Shown here: piece after piece, positions 1-5,885 of the stretch | How positions within the stretch are numbered: the first letter of the stretch is position 1 | Layout: every line of letters begins with the position of its first letter | DNA from: Bacteroidales bacterium | GTDB lineage: Bacteria; Bacteroidota; Bacteroidia; Bacteroidales; F082 | Reading direction: 5' to 3' | DNA: 8,560 nt | NCBI GenBank assembly: GCA_029933565.1 | Contig: JAOZNY010000129.1 | Coordinates: 1-8,560, forward strand | The notes under the pieces: generated by a model | The model's input: only the letters and a program-made list of their open reading frames with translations | Told to the model about the DNA's origin: nothing | Databases searched by the model: none | Made by a program: the position numbers and the translations under genes

Positions 1-372
1 GAGCAATATGCAATTCGTGCTATTAAACTTGGTGCGTCAGGATATCTGACAAAAGAATCGACTTCAGAGGAATTACTTATTGCCGTGAAGAAAATTGTAG
101 AGGGTGGTAAATATATTTCTCAATCACTGGCTGAGCAACTTGCACTTTATATTGATAATGAATCAATTTTATCAAAACACGATATTTTATCGAAACGTGA
201 ATTTGTAACAATGATTAAACTGGCAAATGGTAAATCACTGCAGGAAATTAGTGAGGAACTACTAATTTCTATTAAAACTGTAAGTACATATAGAACAAGG
301 CTTTTGAGTAAAATGAAATTACACAAAAATTCTGATATCACCAGATACTGTTTGACAAACGAATTAATTTAA
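1..372 (+). CDS. NarL/FixJ-family response regulator, C-terminal part (5' end cut by window edge)
   Basis: The reading frame is open from base 1, so the gene starts outside the window and 123 residues are visible; the Met codon at 85 is internal. Visible residues 1-40 are the end of a receiver domain, with the GASGYLTK motif whose Lys18 is the conserved receiver lysine. Residues ~58-115 form a LuxR-type helix-turn-helix: the SKRE start, the NGKSLQEIS segment, then ISIKTVSTYR as recognition helix and LLSKMKL. Proteins of this build are DNA-binding regulators activated by phosphorylation, usually by HisKA_3 kinases. Such a kinase lies at the far end of this window, but on the other strand and about 5.5 kb away, so pairing is only a guess. 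The gene ends 196 bp before the fibre cluster, on the same strand, so it could be a local regulator of that cluster. The family is secure; the target is unknown. Confidence 0.93.
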   Translation, partial: EQYAIRAIKLGASGYLTKESTSEELLIAVKKIVEGGKYISQSLAEQLALYIDNESILSKHDILSKREFVTMIKLANGKSLQEISEELLISIKTVSTYRTRLLSKMKLHKNSDITRYCLTNELI

Positions 373-441
373 GAATATAAACAATGGATAAAAAGTATAA
401 TAGCCAAACAAAAAACAAGCAATATGGGACACAAAACATAA

Positions 442-455
442 GAGGTAATTACCTC
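442..455. promoter_or_regulatory. Perfect 14-bp palindrome, candidate operator
   Basis: GAGGTAATTACCTC reads the same on both strands with no mismatch and no spacer. It sits in the 196-bp gap between the LuxR-type regulator and the first DUF4402 gene, about 113 bp before that gene's start. No T-run follows it, so it does not look like a terminator. LuxR-type regulators bind dyad sites, so an operator for the upstream regulator is possible, but no known consensus is matched. The rest of the gap (373-568) is A/T-rich; I could not find a convincing Bacteroidota promoter (TTTG / TAnnTTTG) in it. Confidence 0.35.
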
Positions 456-568
456 CAGAGGGCAAAGCATCAACTCTCGAATTGTGTGTGATTCAAGGAA
501 TTAACAAGCATTTTTAGGATGCAAAAAACAAGTAAACAAATATTTTTTATTCATTAAAAAATTTTATT

Positions 569-1117
569 ATGAAAAAGTTATTATTAAGTTTTGCAACTAT
601 TGTGATGATAGTTGCATTTTCGGCCAATTTAATGGCACAAACCTCAGCAACTGAGAATACCGCTGCCGGAGCAGTGCTATTAACAGCGATGGGTATTACA
701 GAAACATCTCCTTTGCATTTTGGTTCTAATTTGCTAACAACTGCTGCTGGTGGTACAGTTGAGCTTCCATCAAATTCTACTACCCGTGTATATACTGGTG
801 GTGTAGTTACTTCTGCTGCAACTCCGGCTGCTACAAATGCAGCTTACAATATTACGGGTACGGGGCTTGAAACCTATGATATTACATTACCAACTTCAAC
901 AACTGTAACACATACTTCTGTTAGTTCAGGTGTTTATACTATGACCATTACCTCAATGCTAGCTTTTGTGGCAAGTGAATCTGCAAATGCGGTTACTGGT
1001 ACACTTGATGCAGCAGGAACTGACAGTTTTACTCTAGGTGGAACATTGAATGTGCAAGCCGATCAGGTAGGTGGAATTTATGCAGGAACATTTGATGTAA
1101 CTGTAGAATACAATTAA
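569..1117 (+). CDS. DUF4402 secreted protein, candidate major fibre subunit
   Basis: This is a 182-residue exported protein. A classical signal peptide (Lys2-Lys3, hydrophobic residues 4-20) ends at LMAQ, with cleavage near residue 23 or 24. The mature part is small, β-rich and full of Ala, Thr, Gly and Ser. It shows the DUF4402 pattern: LHFG near 50-53, GGTVEL near 61-66, a central YDITLP segment near 103-108, and a C-terminal GGTLNVQADQVGGIYAGTF ending in VTVEYN. DUF4402 proteins are often encoded beside fimbrial chaperone and usher genes, and the fold is presumed Ig-like and pilin-like. Here a PapD-like chaperone, a second DUF4402 protein and an usher-like protein follow. First position, small size, absence of Cys and a strong hairpin just after the stop suit an abundant major subunit. 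The subunit role is inferred from context; the family assignment rests on the pattern. The start is fixed by the signal peptide. Confidence 0.88.
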   Translation: MKKLLLSFATIVMIVAFSANLMAQTSATENTAAGAVLLTAMGITETSPLHFGSNLLTTAAGGTVELPSNSTTRVYTGGVVTSAATPAATNAAYNITGTGLETYDITLPTSTTVTHTSVSSGVYTMTITSMLAFVASESANAVTGTLDAAGTDSFTLGGTLNVQADQVGGIYAGTFDVTVEYN

Positions 1118-1230
1118 ATCATTTTAATTAGAGGGATTAGTCCGGGTACCGGACTTTTCCCTTTTTAAAATTTCAATTTGTGTCAAAACTCATTACAATT
1201 ATATAAATAGTATTATGAAACCAATTATGA
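1016..1230 (+). repeat. Tandem duplication, copy 1 (subunit 3' end, hairpin, chaperone-type start region)
   Basis: This segment is repeated with a 229-bp offset at 1245-1459. It covers the last ~34 codons of the DUF4402 gene, the hairpin, the A/T-rich leader beginning CAATTTGTGTCAA, and an ATG at 1215 with the first few bases of a chaperone-like start (ATGAAACCAAT against ATGAAAACAAT). In the aligned coding part (1025-1117 against 1254-1346) I count 10 differences in 93 bases. The rest is similar with a few small indels, so the duplication is not brand new. Confidence 0.85.
1132..1166 (+). terminator. Hairpin after the first DUF4402 gene (terminator or attenuator, copy 1)
   Basis: The inner stem GTCCGG/CCGGAC (1140-1145 with 1149-1154) has a 3-base loop. 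It is extended by an A-T pair, a 2x2 internal loop and an outer AGGGA/TCCCT stem (1132-1136 with 1158-1162), then TTTT. It starts 15 bases after the DUF4402 stop. It could partly terminate transcription or protect the 3' end of the subunit mRNA, so that subunit is made in excess over chaperone and usher. The structure is seen directly; the function is inferred. Confidence 0.6.
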
Positions 1231-1346
1231 CGGCATGTTTTAATGGCACAAATAGTTTTACTCTTAGTGCAACTTTGACTGTGCAAGCCGATCAGGTAGG
1301 TGGAATTTATGAAGGAACATTTAATGAAAGTGTAGATTACAATTAA
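1215..1346 (+). pseudogene. 43-codon chimeric mini-ORF: chaperone-like start fused to a DUF4402 C-terminal tail
   Basis: ATG at 1215 opens a 43-codon frame ending TAA at 1346. Its first five residues (MKPIM) come from the copied start region of the chaperone gene (MKTIL). From NSFTL onward it copies the end of the preceding DUF4402 protein, including VQADQVGGIY and a final VDYN for VEYN. There is no signal peptide and no complete domain, so it is best read as debris of a tandem duplication. In the 31 aligned codons (stop included) I count 8 non-synonymous and 2 synonymous changes, which fits relaxed constraint or derivation from a diverged paralogue. The frame is nevertheless intact. Whether it is translated cannot be told from sequence. 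Confidence 0.7.
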
Positions 1347-1459
1347 ATCTTTTATTCTAGGGATTAGTTCGGGTACCGGACTTTTCCCTTCTTTAAAATT
1401 CCAATTTGTGTCAACAACTCATTAAAATTATAAAAATAGTATTATGAAAACAATATTGA
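1245..1459 (+). repeat. Tandem duplication, copy 2
   Basis: This is the second copy of the 229-bp-spaced repeat. It runs from the DUF4402-tail sequence of the mini-ORF through the second hairpin into the true start of the chaperone gene at 1444. Similarity to copy 1 stops about 16 bases into the chaperone gene. Together with copy 1 it accounts for nearly all of the 326-bp stretch (1118-1443) between the two full genes; the only non-repeated piece is about 14 bases near 1231-1244, the likely junction. Confidence 0.85.
1359..1394 (+). terminator. Hairpin before the chaperone gene (copy 2 of the terminator or attenuator)
   Basis: The stem GTTCGG/CCGGAC (1367-1372 with 1376-1381) has the same GTA loop, and the outer AGGGA/TCCCT stem (1359-1363 with 1385-1389) is kept. 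The C-to-T change against copy 1 replaces a C-G pair by a U-G wobble in RNA, so the fold survives. The T-run is broken by a C (TTCTTT), so termination is probably weaker. It lies about 50 bases before the chaperone start, so transcripts from the first gene must pass both hairpins. Confidence 0.5.
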
Positions 1460-2322
1460 TTACCCTTAAAACAAGCAAATATAAATTTCTGAAACATAAA
1501 ATATTGTTAACGGTATTAATGCTTTTAGGATGTATGAGTTTTGAAGTTTTTGCACAGGGAGGATTGCTAATAACTCCTAATCGTGTAATTTTTGAAGGAA
1601 GGAAGCAAAAGGAACAACTTAATTTAATAAATCACGGTAAGGAAACAACAACCTACACTGTTTCATTTGTACAGCGACGAATGAATGAGAACGGTAGTTT
1701 CGAAGTGATACAGGAACCCGATTCAGGACAAATGTTTGCCGATCCGTACTTAAGAATATATCCACGTAGGGTAACCCTAATGCCTGGCGAGGCTCAGGTA
1801 GTGATGTTGCAGTGTAGGCGTCAAGCCGATATGAAAGATGGCGAATATCGTTCGCATTTATATTTTAGATCAGAAAAAAATTATGAGCCACTTGGGTCGG
1901 GGACTCCTGAAAAAGATCCCAAGGCTTTGAGTGTTCAGTTAATACCCGTATTTGGGATGAGTATTCCAATTATTATCCGTTCAGGTGAAGTATTTGCAGA
2001 AACCTCATTAAACAATTTAAAACTTGAGACCTCTGAGACCAATAATACATATTTGACATTTGAATTACACCGCAAAGGTAATATCTCGGTTTACGGAAAC
2101 TTAGTTGTTGATTTTATTCCTGTGAAGGGAAAGCCTTATCAAATTGGGGCTGTAAAAGGTGTAGCTGTTTATACAAATATCAACAAACGCTATGTATCAG
2201 TAAAACTTAATAAATCCGAAAGAATGTCTTTTGAAGGTGGAAAATTAAGGCTACGATATATTAGTCGCGATGAAACCAAAAAACAGGAGGTTTTCGCAGA
2301 AGCAATATTAGAGTTAAAATAG
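1444..2322 (+). CDS. PapD-like periplasmic fimbrial chaperone
   Basis: This 292-residue protein has a long N-region, a hydrophobic core (~20-33) and a signal cleavage site near VFAQ-GG (37-38). The mature N-terminal half matches the two-domain Ig-like chaperone family: LLITPNRVIFEG (42-52), whose Arg47 lies where PapD has its subunit-anchoring Arg8; LNLINHG (59-65); the PYLRIYPRRVTLMPGEAQVV block (101-120), the usual 'P.r.l.pge.q' element; and DGEYRSHLYF (132-141). IPIIIRSG (174-181) holds a basic residue, Arg179, near the place of PapD Lys112. A second β-domain follows from ~185 to the end. Such chaperones fold and cap pilus subunits in the periplasm by donor-strand complementation and hand them to the usher. 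It lies between two DUF4402 genes and before an usher-like gene. No strong ribosome binding site is visible. The class is well supported; the exact subfamily (archaic-type seems likelier than PapD-type) is not settled. Confidence 0.85.
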   Translation: MKTILITLKTSKYKFLKHKILLTVLMLLGCMSFEVFAQGGLLITPNRVIFEGRKQKEQLNLINHGKETTTYTVSFVQRRMNENGSFEVIQEPDSGQMFADPYLRIYPRRVTLMPGEAQVVMLQCRRQADMKDGEYRSHLYFRSEKNYEPLGSGTPEKDPKALSVQLIPVFGMSIPIIIRSGEVFAETSLNNLKLETSETNNTYLTFELHRKGNISVYGNLVVDFIPVKGKPYQIGAVKGVAVYTNINKRYVSVKLNKSERMSFEGGKLRLRYISRDETKKQEVFAEAILELK

Positions 2323-2355
2323 TAATTGTAAGTTATGATTTGAAAGTAGTTAATC

Positions 2356-2874
2356 ATGAGTAGGGCTATGTTAAATAGAGTTTTATTGAAATTGTTGTTT
2401 TTATCGGCAGTTTCATCTTTTTTTATTAACTCTTCCTTTGCTCAGCCAGTTTTACCCCAAAGAACAATATCAGTTACAGCAACACAGGGTATACATTTTG
2501 GAACGCTTTGTTTAAATGGTACATCGGGAGGTTCGGTAACAGTTGGATACGATGGTAACAGAAGCTCTTCAAATATTTACCTTTCGGCAATTGCTCCTAT
2601 AGCACAGCCTGCAATATTTGATATAAAACTTTGCGAGGGTCGAAATGTTATTATAACTTATTCTCCTACTACAACTTTATATGGAAGTAATGGAGGTACA
2701 TTTACAATGGATATTGGCCCTACAGAGAAAGGAGTTAGTGGCAGTAGTTTTCCTGTAAATGGTGATTGCAATTTTATAACAACCTTGCGTGTTGGTGGCA
2801 CTCTCCACATACCCGACTATTCGCCTGCAGGAGTTTATACAGGAAGTTTTGACATAACTTTTGAGCAGGAATAA
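2356..2874 (+). CDS. Second DUF4402 secreted protein, candidate minor or tip subunit
   Basis: This 172-residue protein has a signal peptide (hydrophobic ~9-24, cleavage near SFAQ, 27-30). DUF4402-like features are IHFGTLC (46-52), GGSVTVGYDG (58-67), AIFDIKLC (86-93), GTFTMDI (114-120), and a C-terminal VGGTLHIPDYSPAGVYTGSFDITF (146-169). It differs from the first subunit in having three Cys (52, 93, 138), lower Ala/Thr content and an FEQE end instead of VEYN. Pairs of Cys are common in minor or tip subunits of chaperone-usher fibres, but an odd number leaves at least one unpaired. It starts 33 bp after the chaperone and its stop overlaps the usher start by one base (TAATG), so subunit and usher are probably translationally coupled. 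A Met at residue 5 is an alternative start and makes no functional difference. The family is fairly sure; the role as adaptor or tip is inferred. Confidence 0.8.
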   Translation: MSRAMLNRVLLKLLFLSAVSSFFINSSFAQPVLPQRTISVTATQGIHFGTLCLNGTSGGSVTVGYDGNRSSSNIYLSAIAPIAQPAIFDIKLCEGRNVIITYSPTTTLYGSNGGTFTMDIGPTEKGVSGSSFPVNGDCNFITTLRVGGTLHIPDYSPAGVYTGSFDITFEQE

Positions 2875-5861
2875 TGAATTACTGTAAAAATCATAACCAA
2901 TTTTTTTTTAATTGCATAGTATCTATTGTGCATAATAGGTTAATTGGGTATAAGATATTTTTACTGTTCCTGTCGCTGCTACTATTATTGTCAGCCCAAG
3001 CAAAAGAATTAATTATTGACGATAAAAACATCCCGGAAATTACTTACGATGAACTTCCGGTACCGGTTTATATAGGTCCGGATTATAGTTTTAGTATAAA
3101 TATTATTATAACTAGTACCGACTCGTTATACGTAAACACAGCGGATTTATTTAATAATTTGGCAATACCTTGTAGTATTGGAAAAAATGGCAATACGCAA
3201 AGCGGATTTATTGAAAATGAAAGCAATACTTATTTTATTGACTTTAATGAGAAACATATTAAAGTTGGTGATAAAACTTTCAATCCACCCGATGGACTGA
3301 TAAATGAAATGGGTTCTATTTATGTGGAATCAAACTTGTTAGCTGATGCATTTGGAATTATCATGACTTTTAACCCCCGATCGCTTTACGTAGATTTAAA
3401 AACAAATATTGAGTTGCCCATCTTCAAACAGCAGCGGCTTGAAGAAACCCGAAAAAATATTTCGTTTCTGCAGGAAAAAAAACCTACCGCTGATACTGTA
3501 GTGAAACGTGATTATCATATGTTTAAGTTTGGGATGCTCGATTGGGCAATAAGTTCTACTCAGTCTTCGACCAGAGCAACCAATAACTTTATAAATATGG
3601 GAGTAGGCGCCGAACTATTTTATGGTGAAGCAAATTTTTCTTTTTATTATAACAATCAATATGAATTTGATCCGCACAATGTAAATTACCTATGGAGATA
3701 CGTAAATAATGATAAGAAAATAATTAAACAAGCCAGAGTGGGTAAGATACCAACTCAAACTATTGCCTTTATAAATTCACCAGTAGTTGGTGCATCTTTT
3801 ACAAATTCGCCAACCACAGTCCGTAAAGCATCTGGCTATTATACAATTAATGATCATACAGAACCTAACTGGACAGTAGAACTTTATATCAACGATCAAT
3901 TAATTGCTTTTACCACAGCCGATGCCTCTGGTTTATATGTATTTAAAGTGCCTATAGTGTATGGATTTACCACATTAAGGTTAAAGTTTTATGGTCCCCA
4001 GGGAGAAGAGCGTATAGAAGAGCGAACAATAAATTTACCCTATACAATTTTGCCGGCAAATGAATTTGAATATAATTTATCAGGAGGAATACTTCAGGAT
4101 GGTGTTTCTAGCCGGTTTGCAAAAGCTGAACTAAATTACGGAGTAAACAGAATGCTTACCATAGGTGGTGGAATGGAATATCTGTCGTCAATATCTACCG
4201 GTTCATTTATCCCTTATGCAAAAGCAACTCTTCAGCCCTTCAGTAAGTTATCATTAAATGCTGAATATGCTTATGGAGTTAGGATTAAAAGTAGATTGAG
4301 TTATTATTTCTGGAAAAATGCAGTGCTGGAACTCGATTTTACCAGAAACGAGGAAGGACAGAGAGCCACAATTTTTAATGCCAACGAAGAGCGGAAAGCA
4401 AACCTGTATGTGCCGTTTAAGTTAAAAAGAATTTCAGGATACCTAAAAGCAGATTATACTCAATTAGTTTATAGTGAGTTTATGTATCACCAGAGCAATT
4501 TTATGCTCTCAGCATATTATAAACAGTTTAGTGCTAATTATTCAGTTCATCTTAACTGGAATAATAGCGACAATCTTTATGTAGCAAATGATTTTGCATT
4601 ATCATTAAGGTTTGGAAGGGGATATGTTATTCGCACTTTAACACAATATAATATGACCGACAACAAACTGATGACCCTTAAAGCCGAGATTGAGAAAAGA
4701 ATTTCAAAGATGTATGTTTCAGTTTCTTACCAAAGAAATACCATAACCCAAAGCAATTATGTTAATTTAAGTTTTAAATATGACTTACCATTTGCTCGTA
4801 CTTCTGTTTCTGCCTTTTCAAATAACAATGACATAAGTCTATCAGAAGGTGCCCAGGGTAGTTTAGCCTTTGGTGGCGACAATAATTATGTAAAAGCAGG
4901 TAATAATACATCAGTTGGAAAAGGTGGGGTAATGTTTTATCCTTTTCTCGACCTGAATCAAAATGGAGTTTTTGATAATGACGAACATCTGGTTTTAATT
5001 TCTTCAGTGAAGGTGTCAGGTGGCAGGGCAATTATTAGTGAAAAAGATTCCATAGTTCGCATTTCTGACTTAAATGCATTTGTGGATTATAATTTTGAGT
5101 TTAATAACTTTGATTTAGAGAATATTGCATGGCAGTTTAAGTACAAAACATATCAAGTGCTTATTGATCCTAATCAGTTTAAGCGAGTTGATGTTCCTAT
5201 TATTGCAATGGGGGAGGCAAACGGAATGGTGTATTTAAACACTGAAGATGGCTTGAAAGGAATTGGTCGTATTGTGATTAATTTTTATGATAAGCAAGGC
5301 AACAAAGTAGCCGAAACATTGACCGAATCTGATGGGTATTTGAACTATCTGGGTTTGAAACCCGGCGATTATTTGGCTTGTCTTGATTCAACTCAACTTA
5401 ATGGTCTTAACTTAACAGTAAAACCACTTTGCAGGGAGTTTCACATAAAGACCACAGTGGATGGCGATATGGTTAGTAGGCTCGATTTTGTTCTTAATAA
5501 AGAACTTGATAAAGATACTCTTATTAAATCATCGGTAAACACTCCAACTAATAAAACTGAGAATATGAAAATGGAGAAGCCAACTGAACAGGATAGTATT
5601 AGCAGCAATATTAATACTTCTGATGGTCAGATTTACAGTGTGCAACTTTTAGCCATAAGGAAGCCGGTGGATGTTAAAGCATATTTTGCAAAACTAACAG
5701 CAAGTTTTCCATACATAGTTATTAAAGAAACCAAAGGGGAAGATGGCTATTTCCGTTATTCAGTTGGAGTATTTAGCAGTAAGGAAGAGGCACTTAATGC
5801 AATGAATAAAATTTTAGATTCCGGCTGGAAGGATTGTTTTATATCAAAAAAACAAAAATAA
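2874..5861 (+). CDS. Usher-like outer-membrane assembly protein with C-terminal SPOR domain
   Basis: This is a 995-residue exported protein; the hydrophobic core is ~28-40 with cleavage near AQA-KE (43-44). Residues ~75-178 hold two similar β units (LYVNTADLFNNLAI and IYVESNLLADAFGI), like the stalk domain of copper-amine-oxidase-N type. Residues ~215-300 and ~395-645 alternate short aromatic strands, as in a β-barrel. Between them SPVVGASF (302-309), VELYINDQLIAF (335-346), ASGLYVFKVPIVYG (351-364) and LKFYGPQGEER (370-380) read like the plug region of fimbrial ushers, followed by LPANEFEYNLSGG and a YG...LTIGGG re-entry. Next come a Ca-loop-like DLNQNGVFDNDE (693-704), a carboxypeptidase-regulatory or prealbumin-like domain (~783-840), a polar linker (~875-917) and a SPOR domain (~919-991) with YSVQL and RYSVGVFSSKEEA. 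Ushers export and polymerise chaperone-bound subunits, and SPOR domains bind peptidoglycan lacking stem peptides. AGGA precedes the ATG closely. An in-frame GTG at 2928 would give a more usual signal peptide. SPOR is clear; the usher call is strong by pattern and context but needs structural confirmation. Confidence 0.78.
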   Translation: MNYCKNHNQFFFNCIVSIVHNRLIGYKIFLLFLSLLLLLSAQAKELIIDDKNIPEITYDELPVPVYIGPDYSFSINIIITSTDSLYVNTADLFNNLAIPCSIGKNGNTQSGFIENESNTYFIDFNEKHIKVGDKTFNPPDGLINEMGSIYVESNLLADAFGIIMTFNPRSLYVDLKTNIELPIFKQQRLEETRKNISFLQEKKPTADTVVKRDYHMFKFGMLDWAISSTQSSTRATNNFINMGVGAELFYGEANFSFYYNNQYEFDPHNVNYLWRYVNNDKKIIKQARVGKIPTQTIAFINSPVVGASFTNSPTTVRKASGYYTINDHTEPNWTVELYINDQLIAFTTADASGLYVFKVPIVYGFTTLRLKFYGPQGEERIEERTINLPYTILPANEFEYNLSGGILQDGVSSRFAKAELNYGVNRMLTIGGGMEYLSSISTGSFIPYAKATLQPFSKLSLNAEYAYGVRIKSRLSYYFWKNAVLELDFTRNEEGQRATIFNANEERKANLYVPFKLKRISGYLKADYTQLVYSEFMYHQSNFMLSAYYKQFSANYSVHLNWNNSDNLYVANDFALSLRFGRGYVIRTLTQYNMTDNKLMTLKAEIEKRISKMYVSVSYQRNTITQSNYVNLSFKYDLPFARTSVSAFSNNNDISLSEGAQGSLAFGGDNNYVKAGNNTSVGKGGVMFYPFLDLNQNGVFDNDEHLVLISSVKVSGGRAIISEKDSIVRISDLNAFVDYNFEFNNFDLENIAWQFKYKTYQVLIDPNQFKRVDVPIIAMGEANGMVYLNTEDGLKGIGRIVINFYDKQGNKVAETLTESDGYLNYLGLKPGDYLACLDSTQLNGLNLTVKPLCREFHIKTTVDGDMVSRLDFVLNKELDKDTLIKSSVNTPTNKTENMKMEKPTEQDSISSNINTSDGQIYSVQLLAIRKPVDVKAYFAKLTASFPYIVIKETKGEDGYFRYSVGVFSSKEEALNAMNKILDSGWKDCFISKKQK
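2901..2909 (+). repeat. T9 homopolymer at the usher 5' end, candidate slippage tract
   Basis: Nine consecutive T encode Phe10-Phe12, if translation starts at the ATG at 2874. A gain or loss of one base would shift the frame before the signal peptide; the next in-frame Met is residue 146. If instead the GTG at 2928 is the start, the tract lies just upstream of it. T8 and A8 runs occur elsewhere in this AT-rich window, so the run alone does not prove phase variation. Confidence 0.35.
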
Positions 5862-5885
5862 ATAATCTCATATTTTCAGGTTCCG

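Noticed and set aside
85..372. A separate 95-residue LuxR-type protein starting at the ATG at 85
   Set aside because: The same frame is open back to base 1 and encodes the end of a receiver domain (GASGYLTK), so the Met is internal to a longer regulator.
1171..1443. A promoter of Bacteroidota type in the duplicated leader (TTTG followed by TATAAATA or TATAAAAA)
   Set aside because: A TTTG is present in both copies, but the downstream element does not match TAnnTTTG, and A/T-rich sequence gives such partial matches by chance.
4774..5031. Minus-strand ORF of 85 codons inside the usher gene, and similar short plus-strand ORFs at 7297-7479 and 7511-7771 inside the kinase gene
   Set aside because: They lie opposite clearly coding sequence, show no domain or signal, and are shadows of the real genes.
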